Shown piece by piece: positions 35,918-43,707 of a stretch of 64,000 bases of DNA (position 1 is its first letter; each line of letters starts with the position of its first letter). Under the pieces are notes generated by a model. It was given only the letters and a program-made list of their open reading frames with translations, ran no database searches and was not told the DNA's origin. The DNA is from an uncultured Psychroserpens sp. (GTDB lineage: Bacteria; Bacteroidota; Bacteroidia; Flavobacteriales; Flavobacteriaceae), in contig NZ_CANMRL010000001.1 of NCBI RefSeq assembly GCF_947500255.1, positions 868,001-932,000 on the forward strand. Direction: 5' to 3'. A program made the translations under genes and the position numbers.

Positions 35918-37456
35918 TTGAACAATATTAAAACAAAACTTCAAGAAGTATATATTCCATTTTTAATAGTTTCGATAGGAACTATTCTTTTTTACAACAT
36001 ATTTCGTTGGACTTTAGATATCAAACTCGGAATTTTACCCATAAAAGAAAACTTATTGAATTTTTGGATTCCTTTCGCTCTTCCTTGGATTCCAATACTT
36101 ATTTGGTTACGAAGAAGAATTCGAATTTTAAATGTTAGAGGCAAAAGAGATAATGGATATTTTGGATATCAATTTGCTATGGCAGCAGCAATGGCTGTAC
36201 CAATAATAATAAGTCAAAACTACATTGAGAAAAGTTCTTTTGACTTAAACGAAATATCTTCAATCTCAAAAATTAAAGAATTAAAAAACGAAAAATATTT
36301 TAAAATAACCTCATTTAATATAGACCATAACTCAAGTCTTCCATATGTAACTGCTAGAACTTCTGGTCGAAATAATGAGAATCTGAACTTTTACTTATAT
36401 CTCGCTTGTCCGTTTGAAGAAACAAGCTCTGTTTGGTACGGAGTTGAGTATAAAAAGAATTTAAGTAATCATATTAATGAACAAAGGAAAAATTCAGATT
36501 ACAGAACTTTTTTAAACAAATCAGAACAAGAATTTAAAACCTATAATTTTCAAGATGTAGAATATTTTGAACGTCTAGGATATTCAGACGACAGAGATGG
36601 ATTTATAGAAGCAATAAAAGAAAGAAACGCTAATCTAAACGAAAAAGAACAAATAATACTTGTACCTAAAAATGATGTTTTTGAAGAAAGACTCGGCAAT
36701 TCATTTCCTTGGATTTTTGGGTCTTTTGGAATTGGAGCATTAGCTCTTTTGCTAATGGTAGTAATTCCAAAAATTGACGAAAAGGAATTAAACGATTTTA
36801 AAAAGAACAACCCACTAAAAGAAGATGATTTAAAAGATATGATTGGCTTTTTAAATCCAATGGGCGAAAATAAAGCCACAGCAATTTTATTGCTTCTAAA
36901 TATTATTGTTTTTCTAATTATGACATTTGACGGACTAAACATAGTTTCGCCTACACCAAAAGAATTACTCGAAATTGGAGGGAATAGAAGATTTGAAGTT
37001 ATGAATGGCGAGTATTGGAGGTTATTTTCTTCGATGTTTATTCACGGTGGACTATTACACTTGTTTATGAACTTAATAGGTCTTGGACTTGGAAGCAGTT
37101 TATTGGAAAACATTCTTGGTTCGGTAAAATTAATAATTACCTACATTGTTTGCGGAATACTTGCAAGTTTAGCGAGTATTTATTGGCACGAAAACACAGT
37201 TAGTGTTGGAGCATCTGGGGCAATTTTTGGACTTTATGGTCTAATTTTGGCTTTTACAGTTTTTAAAATTTACCCAAATTATATGAGAGGAATGACTTGG
37301 ATGCTATTAGGACTTTACGCAGGAGTAAGTTTGTTATTTGGATTTTTAGGCGGAATTGATAATGCAGCTCATTTTGGTGGACTGATAAGCGGATTTGTGA
37401 TTGGAGGAATTTTAATATTGACAAATAAAGAACAACTGAAAAAAAACGCAAGCTAA
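35918..37456 (+). CDS. rhomboid intramembrane serine protease with large N-terminal region (cassette 2)
   Basis: 512 aa. TTG start at 35918; the cassette begins at 35887 and the next ATG would cut into the protein. N-terminal ~110 residues hold two or three membrane helices, then a ~130-residue soluble segment and another helix. Residues ~325-505 are a rhomboid domain with HGGLLHLFMN, catalytic serine S433 in GASGAIFG and histidine H485 in NAAHFGG. Rhomboids cleave membrane proteins within the bilayer. The stop codon is inside the R'' core of site C. At ~1.7 kb with its site this is a long cassette. Confidence 0.88.
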   Translation: MNNIKTKLQEVYIPFLIVSIGTILFYNIFRWTLDIKLGILPIKENLLNFWIPFALPWIPILIWLRRRIRILNVRGKRDNGYFGYQFAMAAAMAVPIIISQNYIEKSSFDLNEISSISKIKELKNEKYFKITSFNIDHNSSLPYVTARTSGRNNENLNFYLYLACPFEETSSVWYGVEYKKNLSNHINEQRKNSDYRTFLNKSEQEFKTYNFQDVEYFERLGYSDDRDGFIEAIKERNANLNEKEQIILVPKNDVFEERLGNSFPWIFGSFGIGALALLLMVVIPKIDEKELNDFKKNNPLKEDDLKDMIGFLNPMGENKATAILLLLNIIVFLIMTFDGLNIVSPTPKELLEIGGNRRFEVMNGEYWRLFSSMFIHGGLLHLFMNLIGLGLGSSLLENILGSVKLIITYIVCGILASLASIYWHENTVSVGASGAIFGLYGLILAFTVFKIYPNYMRGMTWMLLGLYAGVSLLFGFLGGIDNAAHFGGLISGFVIGGILILTNKEQLKKNAS

Positions 37457-37605
37457 CAACGTTTATAAAAAATAACGGTTAAATCGCTTAATCGAAAGAA
37501 AATGAATAAATTAGAAGTCAGTTATAGTCCGAAAAGTTAGTGATAAAAATCCGTTACTTTTTATATACCAGACCGTTCTAAACCATTAAAAACAAGGTGT
37601 TAGAT
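37451..37605 (+). repeat. attC-like site C (divergent, 155 bp)
   Basis: R'' AGCTAAC-AACG (37451-37461) and R' GTTAGAT (37599-37605, fits GTTRRRY). The body differs from A, B and E but keeps a long stem: TATAAAAAATAACGG (37464-37478) pairs with CCGTTACTTTTTATA (37551-37565), 14 of 15. The TAGC hairpin block is absent. Confidence 0.65.
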
Positions 37606-37666
37606 GATTAAAATCATTTCATAAGGAGACTCACTTCAGTAATTTGCTCTCAAAACATATTATATC

Positions 37667-38221
37667 ATGAGAGCAATAATCTTATCTGTCTGTTTTGCAC
37701 TACTTTTTAATTACTCCTTTGGTCAAGCAGATAATCAATCAACAAAAAATATTAGTATAGGTTTTGAACTAGATGCTGTACCATATATATTCCAAGGGTA
37801 TTATGCCTCAGTCTGGGTTGGTCACAATCATTTTAGATATAGAGCGGTAATTACAAAAATAGATACACCAGACTTTATCTTAGACGACGGTTTTACCAAT
37901 AATGAAATTAGAGTTTATGCAACTATAGTAGATTACTTTTTTAAACCTGACTTCAAAGGTTGGTGGATTGGGCCTGGCTTAGAGTATTGGGACGCCAAGA
38001 TACAGACCGATGCCAAGTTAAATACTTCAAAATACAACAACGTGATATTTACATTAGGTGGTGGTTACGTATGGAAGTTTTACAAAAACTTCTATTTAAA
38101 TCCATGGGTGGCTGGACATTTAAGAATCGCTGGAGACAAAGATGTTATAGTTGATGGAAGTACGTTTGAAACCCCAGTAATTATCCCTGAAATATCTGTG
38201 AAGTTAGGTTGGCATTTCTAA
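37667..38221 (+). CDS. predicted outer-membrane beta-barrel protein (cassette 3)
   Basis: 184 aa with signal peptide (ILSVCFALLFNYSFG). Alternating aromatic/polar strands (YYASVWVGHNHFRYRAVI, WWIGPGLEYWDAKI, VIFTLGGGYVWKFYKNFYL) and a C-terminal aromatic residue (KLGWHF) are typical of small outer-membrane barrels. No specific family recognised. An AAGGAG stretch lies ~40 bp upstream. Start of the cassette is at 37599. Confidence 0.75.
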   Translation: MRAIILSVCFALLFNYSFGQADNQSTKNISIGFELDAVPYIFQGYYASVWVGHNHFRYRAVITKIDTPDFILDDGFTNNEIRVYATIVDYFFKPDFKGWWIGPGLEYWDAKIQTDAKLNTSKYNNVIFTLGGGYVWKFYKNFYLNPWVAGHLRIAGDKDVIVDGSTFETPVIIPEISVKLGWHF

Positions 38222-38227
38222 TAGTAA

Positions 38228-38317
38228 ATGATAAAAAAGTGTATTGCTTTTGTGGGAGCTGTAGCAATAGGGCTGAATGCTTTAGTAGAATATTTGTTTA
38301 ATGTAAATGTCGGTTAA
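38228..38317 (+). CDS. possible 29-residue hydrophobic peptide
   Basis: ATG at 38228 to TAA at 38317 encodes a small protein with a lysine start and one membrane-like helix (MIKKCIAFVGAVAIGLNALV). It starts 4 bp after the stop of the barrel protein, where the left half of attC-like site D should be. Could be a real small membrane peptide or chance; no homology is recalled. Confidence 0.3.
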   Translation: MIKKCIAFVGAVAIGLNALVEYLFNVNVG

Positions 38318-38325
38318 AATACTGC

Positions 38326-38429
38326 AGATTTTCCTCAGGTTCGTTTTCTTTTGCTAACTTAGTTCCTAGCCAACGTAACACACGAGTGCAGCGAACTGGC
38401 TAAGCAAACCATACACGAACACATTGTAT
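38326..38429 (+). repeat. attC-like site D, left half missing
   Basis: From GATTTTCC (38327-38334) onward it parallels site E (GGTTCGTTTTCTTTT, CTAACTTAGTTC), but the R'' end and the left hairpin arm are absent. Contains two attC-end-like blocks (GTAACACACGAGTG and ATACACGAACAC). Ends in ATTGTAT instead of GTTRRRY. Confidence 0.6.
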
Positions 38430-38463
38430 CCAATGTGATAAAACTTTGGAAGAAAATCAAAAA

Positions 38464-39045
38464 ATGAGAAAACTTGCACTTTTAACTTTCATTACACTTG
38501 ACGGAGTAATGCAAGCTCCTAAACTACCCGAAGAAGACACCTCTAATGGTTTTAAACTTGGTGGTTGGGCAGATAAATATTGGGATGAGGTAATGGAACA
38601 AGTCAAAAGCGAAGCAATGTCAGAGCCATATGATTTACTTCTGGGGCGAAAGACTTATGATATTTTTGCATCTGCTCATAAATCAAACATGAATGGAAAT
38701 TCAGATGAAAGCCCAATGGACAAAGCAACAAAATATGTTGTAACCAATTCGGATAACAAGTTAGAATGGAAAAATTCAATAGCTATTACAGGAAATGTTG
38801 CAGAAGAAATTTCTAAACTTAAATCTCAAGATGGTTTATTATTGCAAGTTCATGGAAGTTGGGATTTGATTCAAACACTACTTTTAAATGACCTTGTTGA
38901 TGAATTTAGAATTTGGACTTTCCCTGTTGTTCTTGGCAAAGGAAAGCGCTTATTTTCTAAAGATTTCGTGCCAAAAAACCTGACTTTAGTTAAATCGGAA
39001 TCAACCTCTAATGGAGTAGTAATGAGTATCTACAAATGTGAATAA
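38464..39045 (+). CDS. RibD C-terminal / DHFR-like reductase domain protein (cassette 4)
   Basis: 193 aa with the RibD_C-type dihydrofolate-reductase-like fold: N-terminal LALLTFITLDGVMQAP, LLLGRKTYDIFA (~55-66), KYVVTNSD and C-terminal PVVLGKGKRLF. ATG 38464 chosen over TTG 38446 because family members begin MRKL..LDG. Such proteins are common in cassettes and mobile DNA; the reaction (NAD(P)H reduction of an unknown substrate) is not known. Starts 35 bp after site D. Confidence 0.85.
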   Translation: MRKLALLTFITLDGVMQAPKLPEEDTSNGFKLGGWADKYWDEVMEQVKSEAMSEPYDLLLGRKTYDIFASAHKSNMNGNSDESPMDKATKYVVTNSDNKLEWKNSIAITGNVAEEISKLKSQDGLLLQVHGSWDLIQTLLLNDLVDEFRIWTFPVVLGKGKRLFSKDFVPKNLTLVKSESTSNGVVMSIYKCE

Positions 39046-39053
39046 ATCACTGG

Positions 39054-39177
39054 CTACAACAACGTAAATAGTTAATTGCTTGATCTGTGTTTATTCGGGA
39101 AAGTCCTAGCGGATTTTCCTCTGGTTCGTTTTCTTTTACTAACTTAGTTCTAACCACTATACACAAATACGCTATAC
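39054..39177 (+). repeat. attC-like site E
   Basis: R'' CTACAAC-AACG (39054-39064), R'-like GCTATAC (39171-39177). Central hairpin GGAAAGTCC (39098-39106), loop TAGC, GGATTTTCC (39111-39119), 9 pairs including one G-T. 124 bp. After it, 39178-39291 is gene-free and contains CAACAACAACGTGCATAAT (~39216-39234), a possible remnant of another site start. Confidence 0.75.
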
Positions 39178-39291
39178 AACATTACACACTCATGCCTATA
39201 AAAGAAGTAAGCCTCAACAACAACAACGTGCATAATACCTTACTCAAGTTGGTTAAGATTGTGAAGCGTTACATTAAAAACCAATTAAAAA

Positions 39292-39714
39292 ATGGAAAGT
39301 AAATCAAATCATAATCAACTTTCTGATAGTAAATTTATTGATCAATTTGCAAATGGGTCTTTAAATCCTGAAATATTTAATCACGAAGCTCATTTACGTT
39401 TGGCTTGGTTATACATTTACAGGCTTGGAATAAAACAAGCCGAACAGGATATACAAGATCAACTTCAGAGTTTTGTTGAAACTGTTGGAGCCAAAGACAA
39501 ATATCATAAGACTTTAACCATAGTTGCCACTAGAATTGTGAACCACTTTATGCAAAAATCTAAGTCGGAGAATTTTACCGACTTCATTAACGAATTTCCA
39601 CAATTAAAATCGGAATTTAAAGAATTGGTAAATACGCATTACAGTTTCAATATTTTCACCTCTGAATTAGCAAAAAGAGAATTTTTAAAACCAGACTTGC
39701 TAGCTTTTGAATAA
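39292..39714 (+). CDS. conserved hypothetical protein (cassette 5)
   Basis: 140 aa, mostly helical, soluble, no signal peptide. Conspicuous FNHEAHLRLAWLYI (~30-43), a motif of small uncharacterised proteins, and a second His-containing segment (ATRIVNHFMQ). Function unknown. No intact attC-like site follows it before the convergent gene at 39755, so it is the last recognisable unit of the array or a host gene at its edge. Confidence 0.65.
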   Translation: MESKSNHNQLSDSKFIDQFANGSLNPEIFNHEAHLRLAWLYIYRLGIKQAEQDIQDQLQSFVETVGAKDKYHKTLTIVATRIVNHFMQKSKSENFTDFINEFPQLKSEFKELVNTHYSFNIFTSELAKREFLKPDLLAFE

Positions 39715-39754
39715 AAACAGTGACTGCACCAAACCGTATAATTAACAATCTTCA

Positions 39755-41881
39755 CTACCAAAAATAAACCTCATCAACAAAAAGCCAAGATGGGTTACCA
39801 GCACTTGGATGCCAGCTAGGTAAGGCGTCATGATTATTAACAACAATCTTAAAGTACCTTGCCGTGGTCTCTGGCAATGCTATAGTGAATTTTTCTTTTC
39901 GAGGGTCTACATTTTTGGTGCTAGGTGCATTTTTTAGGTCTCCCACTTTTTTGTAAATGCCTTTTTCGGTAGTGGATGTAAAAACAGTAATATCTGTTGG
40001 GTATAAAATCCAACTCCCAATATCTTCAAGACAACTAACAGAAATATGATTTACAGTTTGCTTCTCTTTTAGGTCAATAGTAATCTGCAAATCATTACCA
40101 AAATAACCTATCCAATGACCATCTCTAAAATCGGTACTGCCTTCTTTCATATCAAACACCTTTAAAGGATCTGGGTAGCGATCGTCAGGCATTTCTTCTA
40201 TTATAAAATCTGTCACAGCATACTGGACCTTTGCATAGTGTCGTGTAATCACATCACTCGGCTCCCAACCATCTTTAAACGCAGCAATTTTGAGTGTTTT
40301 TGAAGTGTTTAAAATTAGTTTTCTATCAAAAATTTTAGACGTAGAATCTGGCACATCTCCATTGAGCGTATACCGTATGTCTACATTTTTTAATCGACTC
40401 AACACATTAACATGAATTGTATCATTAAACAAGGTTTTACTCGGACTTATTAGTGGTGGTTCTAACTGACTTCTATCTACAAAACCAACAATATCATTTT
40501 GAATGCTAACTCCAAAGGTGTTGGCTAGTCGTTGCGCATTATCATTATCAACATTAGTATTCCATGAGTAAATACGCTTAGGTTGTATTGTCGTTAATAG
40601 GTTTTCAAGTCCTTCTTCGGAAATAGCAGTATTGTGAATATTAAGCACTTCGAGATGCTCCATTGCTTTAAGGTTTTCAATAGTTTTATCTGAAATTGCC
40701 GTACCCTGTAAGCGTAGTGATTTGAGGTTTTTGAACTTTTTAAACCCTGAAGTCATCTCATCTGTTATTCCCGAATTACCAAAATCTAATTCAATGATTT
40801 GTTCATTTAAAGCCAAAAGGGTTTCCATCGTATTTTTAGTTGGAACACTATCTAAATATTTGACATTAAGTTCTGCTTGACCCGGAACCAATTCAAGCAC
40901 ACGAAATCCTGCAGCTTTTACGTCATCAATATCATCTTGAGATGCTTTAGGAATATTTACTTTGTTAAAAACGAGATACTTGTTTAGTTTCTTTTTTAAG
41001 GTGTCATTTTCTGAATTAACAGTCGCATAATTTTCAAAATCTAACCCATTTTCTATCCAATGTTCAATTAACCAAATCTCATCTTTTGTTAATTGCTCCT
41101 TCCCTTCTGGAGGCATATGCTCCTCATCGGAAATAGGAAGCAACACTCTTGAATACAATAAACTTTCCGAAGCATTTCCACTAATAACACTCAACCCGCT
41201 CGCACCACCTTTTAAGATCTGCTCTTTTGTAACTAGTGACAATTCTCCTTTTTGCTTTGATGCATTATGACATTGAATACATTTTTTATCCAAAATCTTT
41301 GCAACGACATCATTGTATAGCTTTAAACTATCAATGTCTTCAATCGTGCGTTCTTTTTTCGAAACACTTATGTATTCGGTTAAATACTGATCACCATGTG
41401 TTAAAACACTTCCATAATGACCAGCAACACTAATACTAATTACAGTTGCTATAAACAATGGAAGAAAGATCTTATTCGACTTAAAAGACGGCTTTAAACT
41501 CATAAAGAAAAGAACAACAGCTAATAGTGCTGTAGCAATTCCTGTATAAAAATGAAGGTCTAAGGTCTCCTTTTGATAACCGCCTTCTAAAGATAAAAAG
41601 TAACCCAAAAAACAGGTGATGATTGCAAAAAGTGAAGTAAAACCGAGCAAACTCTTTATGGTGTTTTCTGGATAGTTCTTCTGAAATCTTCCTAAAACAT
41701 CAATAAAAAAAGTGACTATCAATGCACCAATTGGTAAATGTAAAAGCAATGGATGAAAACGTCCTAAGGCTAAAATAAATCGAGGTGCTTCATCTGTTTT
41801 TATACCATACAATGTTAGTACTCCAAATAGGAGTAGTATTATTAAAAAAACACTTTTATATATCTGATTATTATTTGTCAT
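39755..41881 (-). CDS. membrane c-type cytochrome with LRR and C-terminal discoidin-like region
   Basis: 708 aa. N-terminal ~160 residues: five membrane helices with the DUF2231-like FHPLLLHLPIGALIVTFF. Planctomycete-type cytochrome domain with one CxxCH haem site (C201-H205, CIQCH). Leucine-rich repeats (~355-440). A chitobiase C-terminal-like segment (DIRYTLNGDVPDS) and a C-terminal galactose-binding-like domain. Last gene of the five-gene operon from 47519. ATG overlaps the preceding stop (TAATG). Role unknown; haem suggests periplasmic electron transfer or sensing. Confidence 0.82.
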   Translation of the reverse strand: MTNNNQIYKSVFLIILLLFGVLTLYGIKTDEAPRFILALGRFHPLLLHLPIGALIVTFFIDVLGRFQKNYPENTIKSLLGFTSLFAIITCFLGYFLSLEGGYQKETLDLHFYTGIATALLAVVLFFMSLKPSFKSNKIFLPLFIATVISISVAGHYGSVLTHGDQYLTEYISVSKKERTIEDIDSLKLYNDVVAKILDKKCIQCHNASKQKGELSLVTKEQILKGGASGLSVISGNASESLLYSRVLLPISDEEHMPPEGKEQLTKDEIWLIEHWIENGLDFENYATVNSENDTLKKKLNKYLVFNKVNIPKASQDDIDDVKAAGFRVLELVPGQAELNVKYLDSVPTKNTMETLLALNEQIIELDFGNSGITDEMTSGFKKFKNLKSLRLQGTAISDKTIENLKAMEHLEVLNIHNTAISEEGLENLLTTIQPKRIYSWNTNVDNDNAQRLANTFGVSIQNDIVGFVDRSQLEPPLISPSKTLFNDTIHVNVLSRLKNVDIRYTLNGDVPDSTSKIFDRKLILNTSKTLKIAAFKDGWEPSDVITRHYAKVQYAVTDFIIEEMPDDRYPDPLKVFDMKEGSTDFRDGHWIGYFGNDLQITIDLKEKQTVNHISVSCLEDIGSWILYPTDITVFTSTTEKGIYKKVGDLKNAPSTKNVDPRKEKFTIALPETTARYFKIVVNNHDALPSWHPSAGNPSWLFVDEVYFW

Positions 41882-42666
41882 TAATTAAAAATCCATTCGT
41901 CCATAAACAGCCATGCTTTGAGTCCTTTTCCTGCATGCCATTCTGGTAATTCTTTGGTATTACTTATCATTACCGATAGTGATTCAACATTTTTTTCTAT
42001 TAAAATTCGAACATCATCTAATGCCAAAACCTCTTTGTTTTCTGGTTTAGGTGTTTTTGCTTGTACTGTATCTGTTTTATTAATTATTACAGAGACGACC
42101 TCTGGCGGAAAAATCCAAGATTTTGTGTCCACCAAATAGCCTACAGTAATACTTTTAATATACGTGTCTTTTGCAAAATGAACATTGGCTTTCACAATAG
42201 TATCAAAACCTACCCATTGTTGATCTCTAAAATTTAACTCTGCTTTTTGATGGTTCACAAGTGTTGAGTCACCTAAGCCTGGATAGGTACTATGTGCTTT
42301 GGTCTTCCAGTCGATACTAAGAGGCGTAATTCCTTTTTGATAAACTCTCAATTCTGAAACAGTACTAGGTTTCCAATCGGGATGAAAGGCTTTAAACTTA
42401 TAACGCCCTTCTTCACTTACTACTAAAGCCGATTTATAGGCCTCTGAGGATTTAGATGGTTCGGAACCATCAGATGTATAAAATATCTCAACCCCTTTCA
42501 TACGTAATTCTGAAGTGATTACAACTGAAGAATCAATAATCGTATTTGATGCTTTTACTCTGGGCTGCTCCAATTGAATATCTTGCTGTTGAACATACGG
42601 ACTCTTATCTTTTTTAGCACAACCAAAAAAGCAAAGCATGACCAAAACCACAATGTTCACTTTCAT
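41881..42666 (-). CDS. lipoprotein with chitobiase-C-terminal-like and discoidin-like regions
   Basis: 261 aa. ATG at 42666 begins a lipoprotein signal (VLVMLCFFGC) and overlaps the upstream stop as ATGA; an in-frame start at 42708 would add 14 residues before the signal and is rejected. Residues ~45-105 resemble the Fn3-like chitobiase C-terminal domain (GVEIFYTSDGSEPS), the rest a galactose-binding-like domain. Shares this two-part layout with the C-terminus of the next gene, so the two may derive from one another. Confidence 0.8.
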   Translation of the reverse strand: MKVNIVVLVMLCFFGCAKKDKSPYVQQQDIQLEQPRVKASNTIIDSSVVITSELRMKGVEIFYTSDGSEPSKSSEAYKSALVVSEEGRYKFKAFHPDWKPSTVSELRVYQKGITPLSIDWKTKAHSTYPGLGDSTLVNHQKAELNFRDQQWVGFDTIVKANVHFAKDTYIKSITVGYLVDTKSWIFPPEVVSVIINKTDTVQAKTPKPENKEVLALDDVRILIEKNVESLSVMISNTKELPEWHAGKGLKAWLFMDEWIFN

Positions 42667-43706
42667 ACTCGCATTAATTTTATGGGATAGGTTTGACCCG
42701 AATTCCATTGTGCCACATACATATTCTCATCATCATCAATACACACATCATGAGGATGTTGAAATAATCGAATAGTTTGATATAGCTCTTCTAGGTTGTC
42801 ATTTTTATAAGAAGGAGCTGTAGCTCCAGGACAAGATATGACTTCATTATTCTCATTCATAATTAAAATAAAGCCAGAGTTTGAGCGCAATGAATTTTTA
42901 GACCTCAACACGGCAAAATAAATGTCCTTTTTATGAATCACAGGACGACAAATTAAAGCGCCAGGTACATTTATAGTTTCTAAAAATTCACCCTTCAAAC
43001 TAAATCGTTTTAATTGATTTAATTCTCTTGCAGATATTAAAAGTGACGGATTTTGTTTGTCTCTATCATCATAACAAATCCCATGAGCATTTAAAAACTG
43101 TCTGTTTCCAGTTCCTTGTCCTCCAAAAATATTCAATAACTCTCCTTTGTGATTATAATGTAAAATATGCTGCTTACCATAACCATCTGCAACATAAAAA
43201 TCACCATTCTCAACCACAGTGGTCTCCGTTGGTTTGAACTCCTCTTTTGTCGAGTACTTTCCTGTTTCCGAAGGAAAATCTAAAGTAAATACAACCTTAC
43301 CGTCTATAGTAGTTTTAATGATTTGGTGACGTTCATAATCGGTAATTAATAAAAAATCTGTTCCATTTTCTTTCACTAAAGTTAATCCATGTGCGCCAGG
43401 ATACTCTGTTCCCCAAGTTTCTAATAACGTTCCAGATTTATCATAGATAATCACATTATTCTTAATATGATTGGTCAATAACACAATTCGTCCCTTCGAA
43501 TCTTGAACCATCTCATGACAATCATTAACAGGTGTTTTTAATGAATTAAGCTGTCCCCAATTAAGATTGACTTTATACTTATGAGAGTTGTGTCCAACAA
43601 TAATATCTTCGGTCTTACTAAACGAAAAAGCACTACTATACATAGGATACGTTAATAATCCCATAGCAAGACATGACGATTGCTTTAGAAATTTCCTCCT
43701 ACTCAT
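42663..43706 (-). CDS. NHL-repeat beta-propeller protein, Tat-exported
   Basis: 347 aa. Twin-arginine signal (SRRKFLKQSS). Six-bladed propeller repeats such as GAHGLTLVKENG, GDFYVADGYGK, NAHGICYDD and HPHDVCIDDDENMYVAQWN. NHL propellers bind partners or act on small substrates; no catalytic site can be pointed to. One bp separates it from the DUF1501 gene. Confidence 0.85.
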   Translation of the reverse strand: MSRRKFLKQSSCLAMGLLTYPMYSSAFSFSKTEDIIVGHNSHKYKVNLNWGQLNSLKTPVNDCHEMVQDSKGRIVLLTNHIKNNVIIYDKSGTLLETWGTEYPGAHGLTLVKENGTDFLLITDYERHQIIKTTIDGKVVFTLDFPSETGKYSTKEEFKPTETTVVENGDFYVADGYGKQHILHYNHKGELLNIFGGQGTGNRQFLNAHGICYDDRDKQNPSLLISARELNQLKRFSLKGEFLETINVPGALICRPVIHKKDIYFAVLRSKNSLRSNSGFILIMNENNEVISCPGATAPSYKNDNLEELYQTIRLFQHPHDVCIDDDENMYVAQWNSGQTYPIKLMRV

Positions 43707-43707
43707 A

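Larger units (their letters stand above)
33898..39714 (+). mobile_element. integron-like gene cassette array without integrase (CALIN-like)
   Basis: Six single-gene units, all on plus while the genes on both sides are on minus, separated by structured repeats A-E. The start and end of a unit are complementary to each other and differ from unit to unit: GTTATATGTCATTAC/GTAACGTCATATAAC (13 of 15), GTTGAGCATAATA/TACTATGCACAAC (11 of 13), GTTAGCTTGC/GCAAGCTAAC (10 of 10), and TTGTATCCA/TGGCTACAA (8 of 9). That is the rule for integron cassettes, where R' and R'' of one attC come from the two ends of one circular cassette. The right boundary is unclear, and no integrase lies in the window. Confidence 0.78.

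Noticed and set aside
34865-39177. Sites A-E as a CRISPR array, REP elements or insertion-sequence ends
   Set aside because: Spacing is gene-sized, no transposase exists, and ends are complementary within each unit rather than identical across all units.
39087-39302. 71-residue reading frame over attC-like site E
   Set aside because: It translates the conserved repeat itself (ESPSGFSSG...), and a similar peptide comes from site B (SENPSGFSARCELA). Conservation is due to the DNA repeat.
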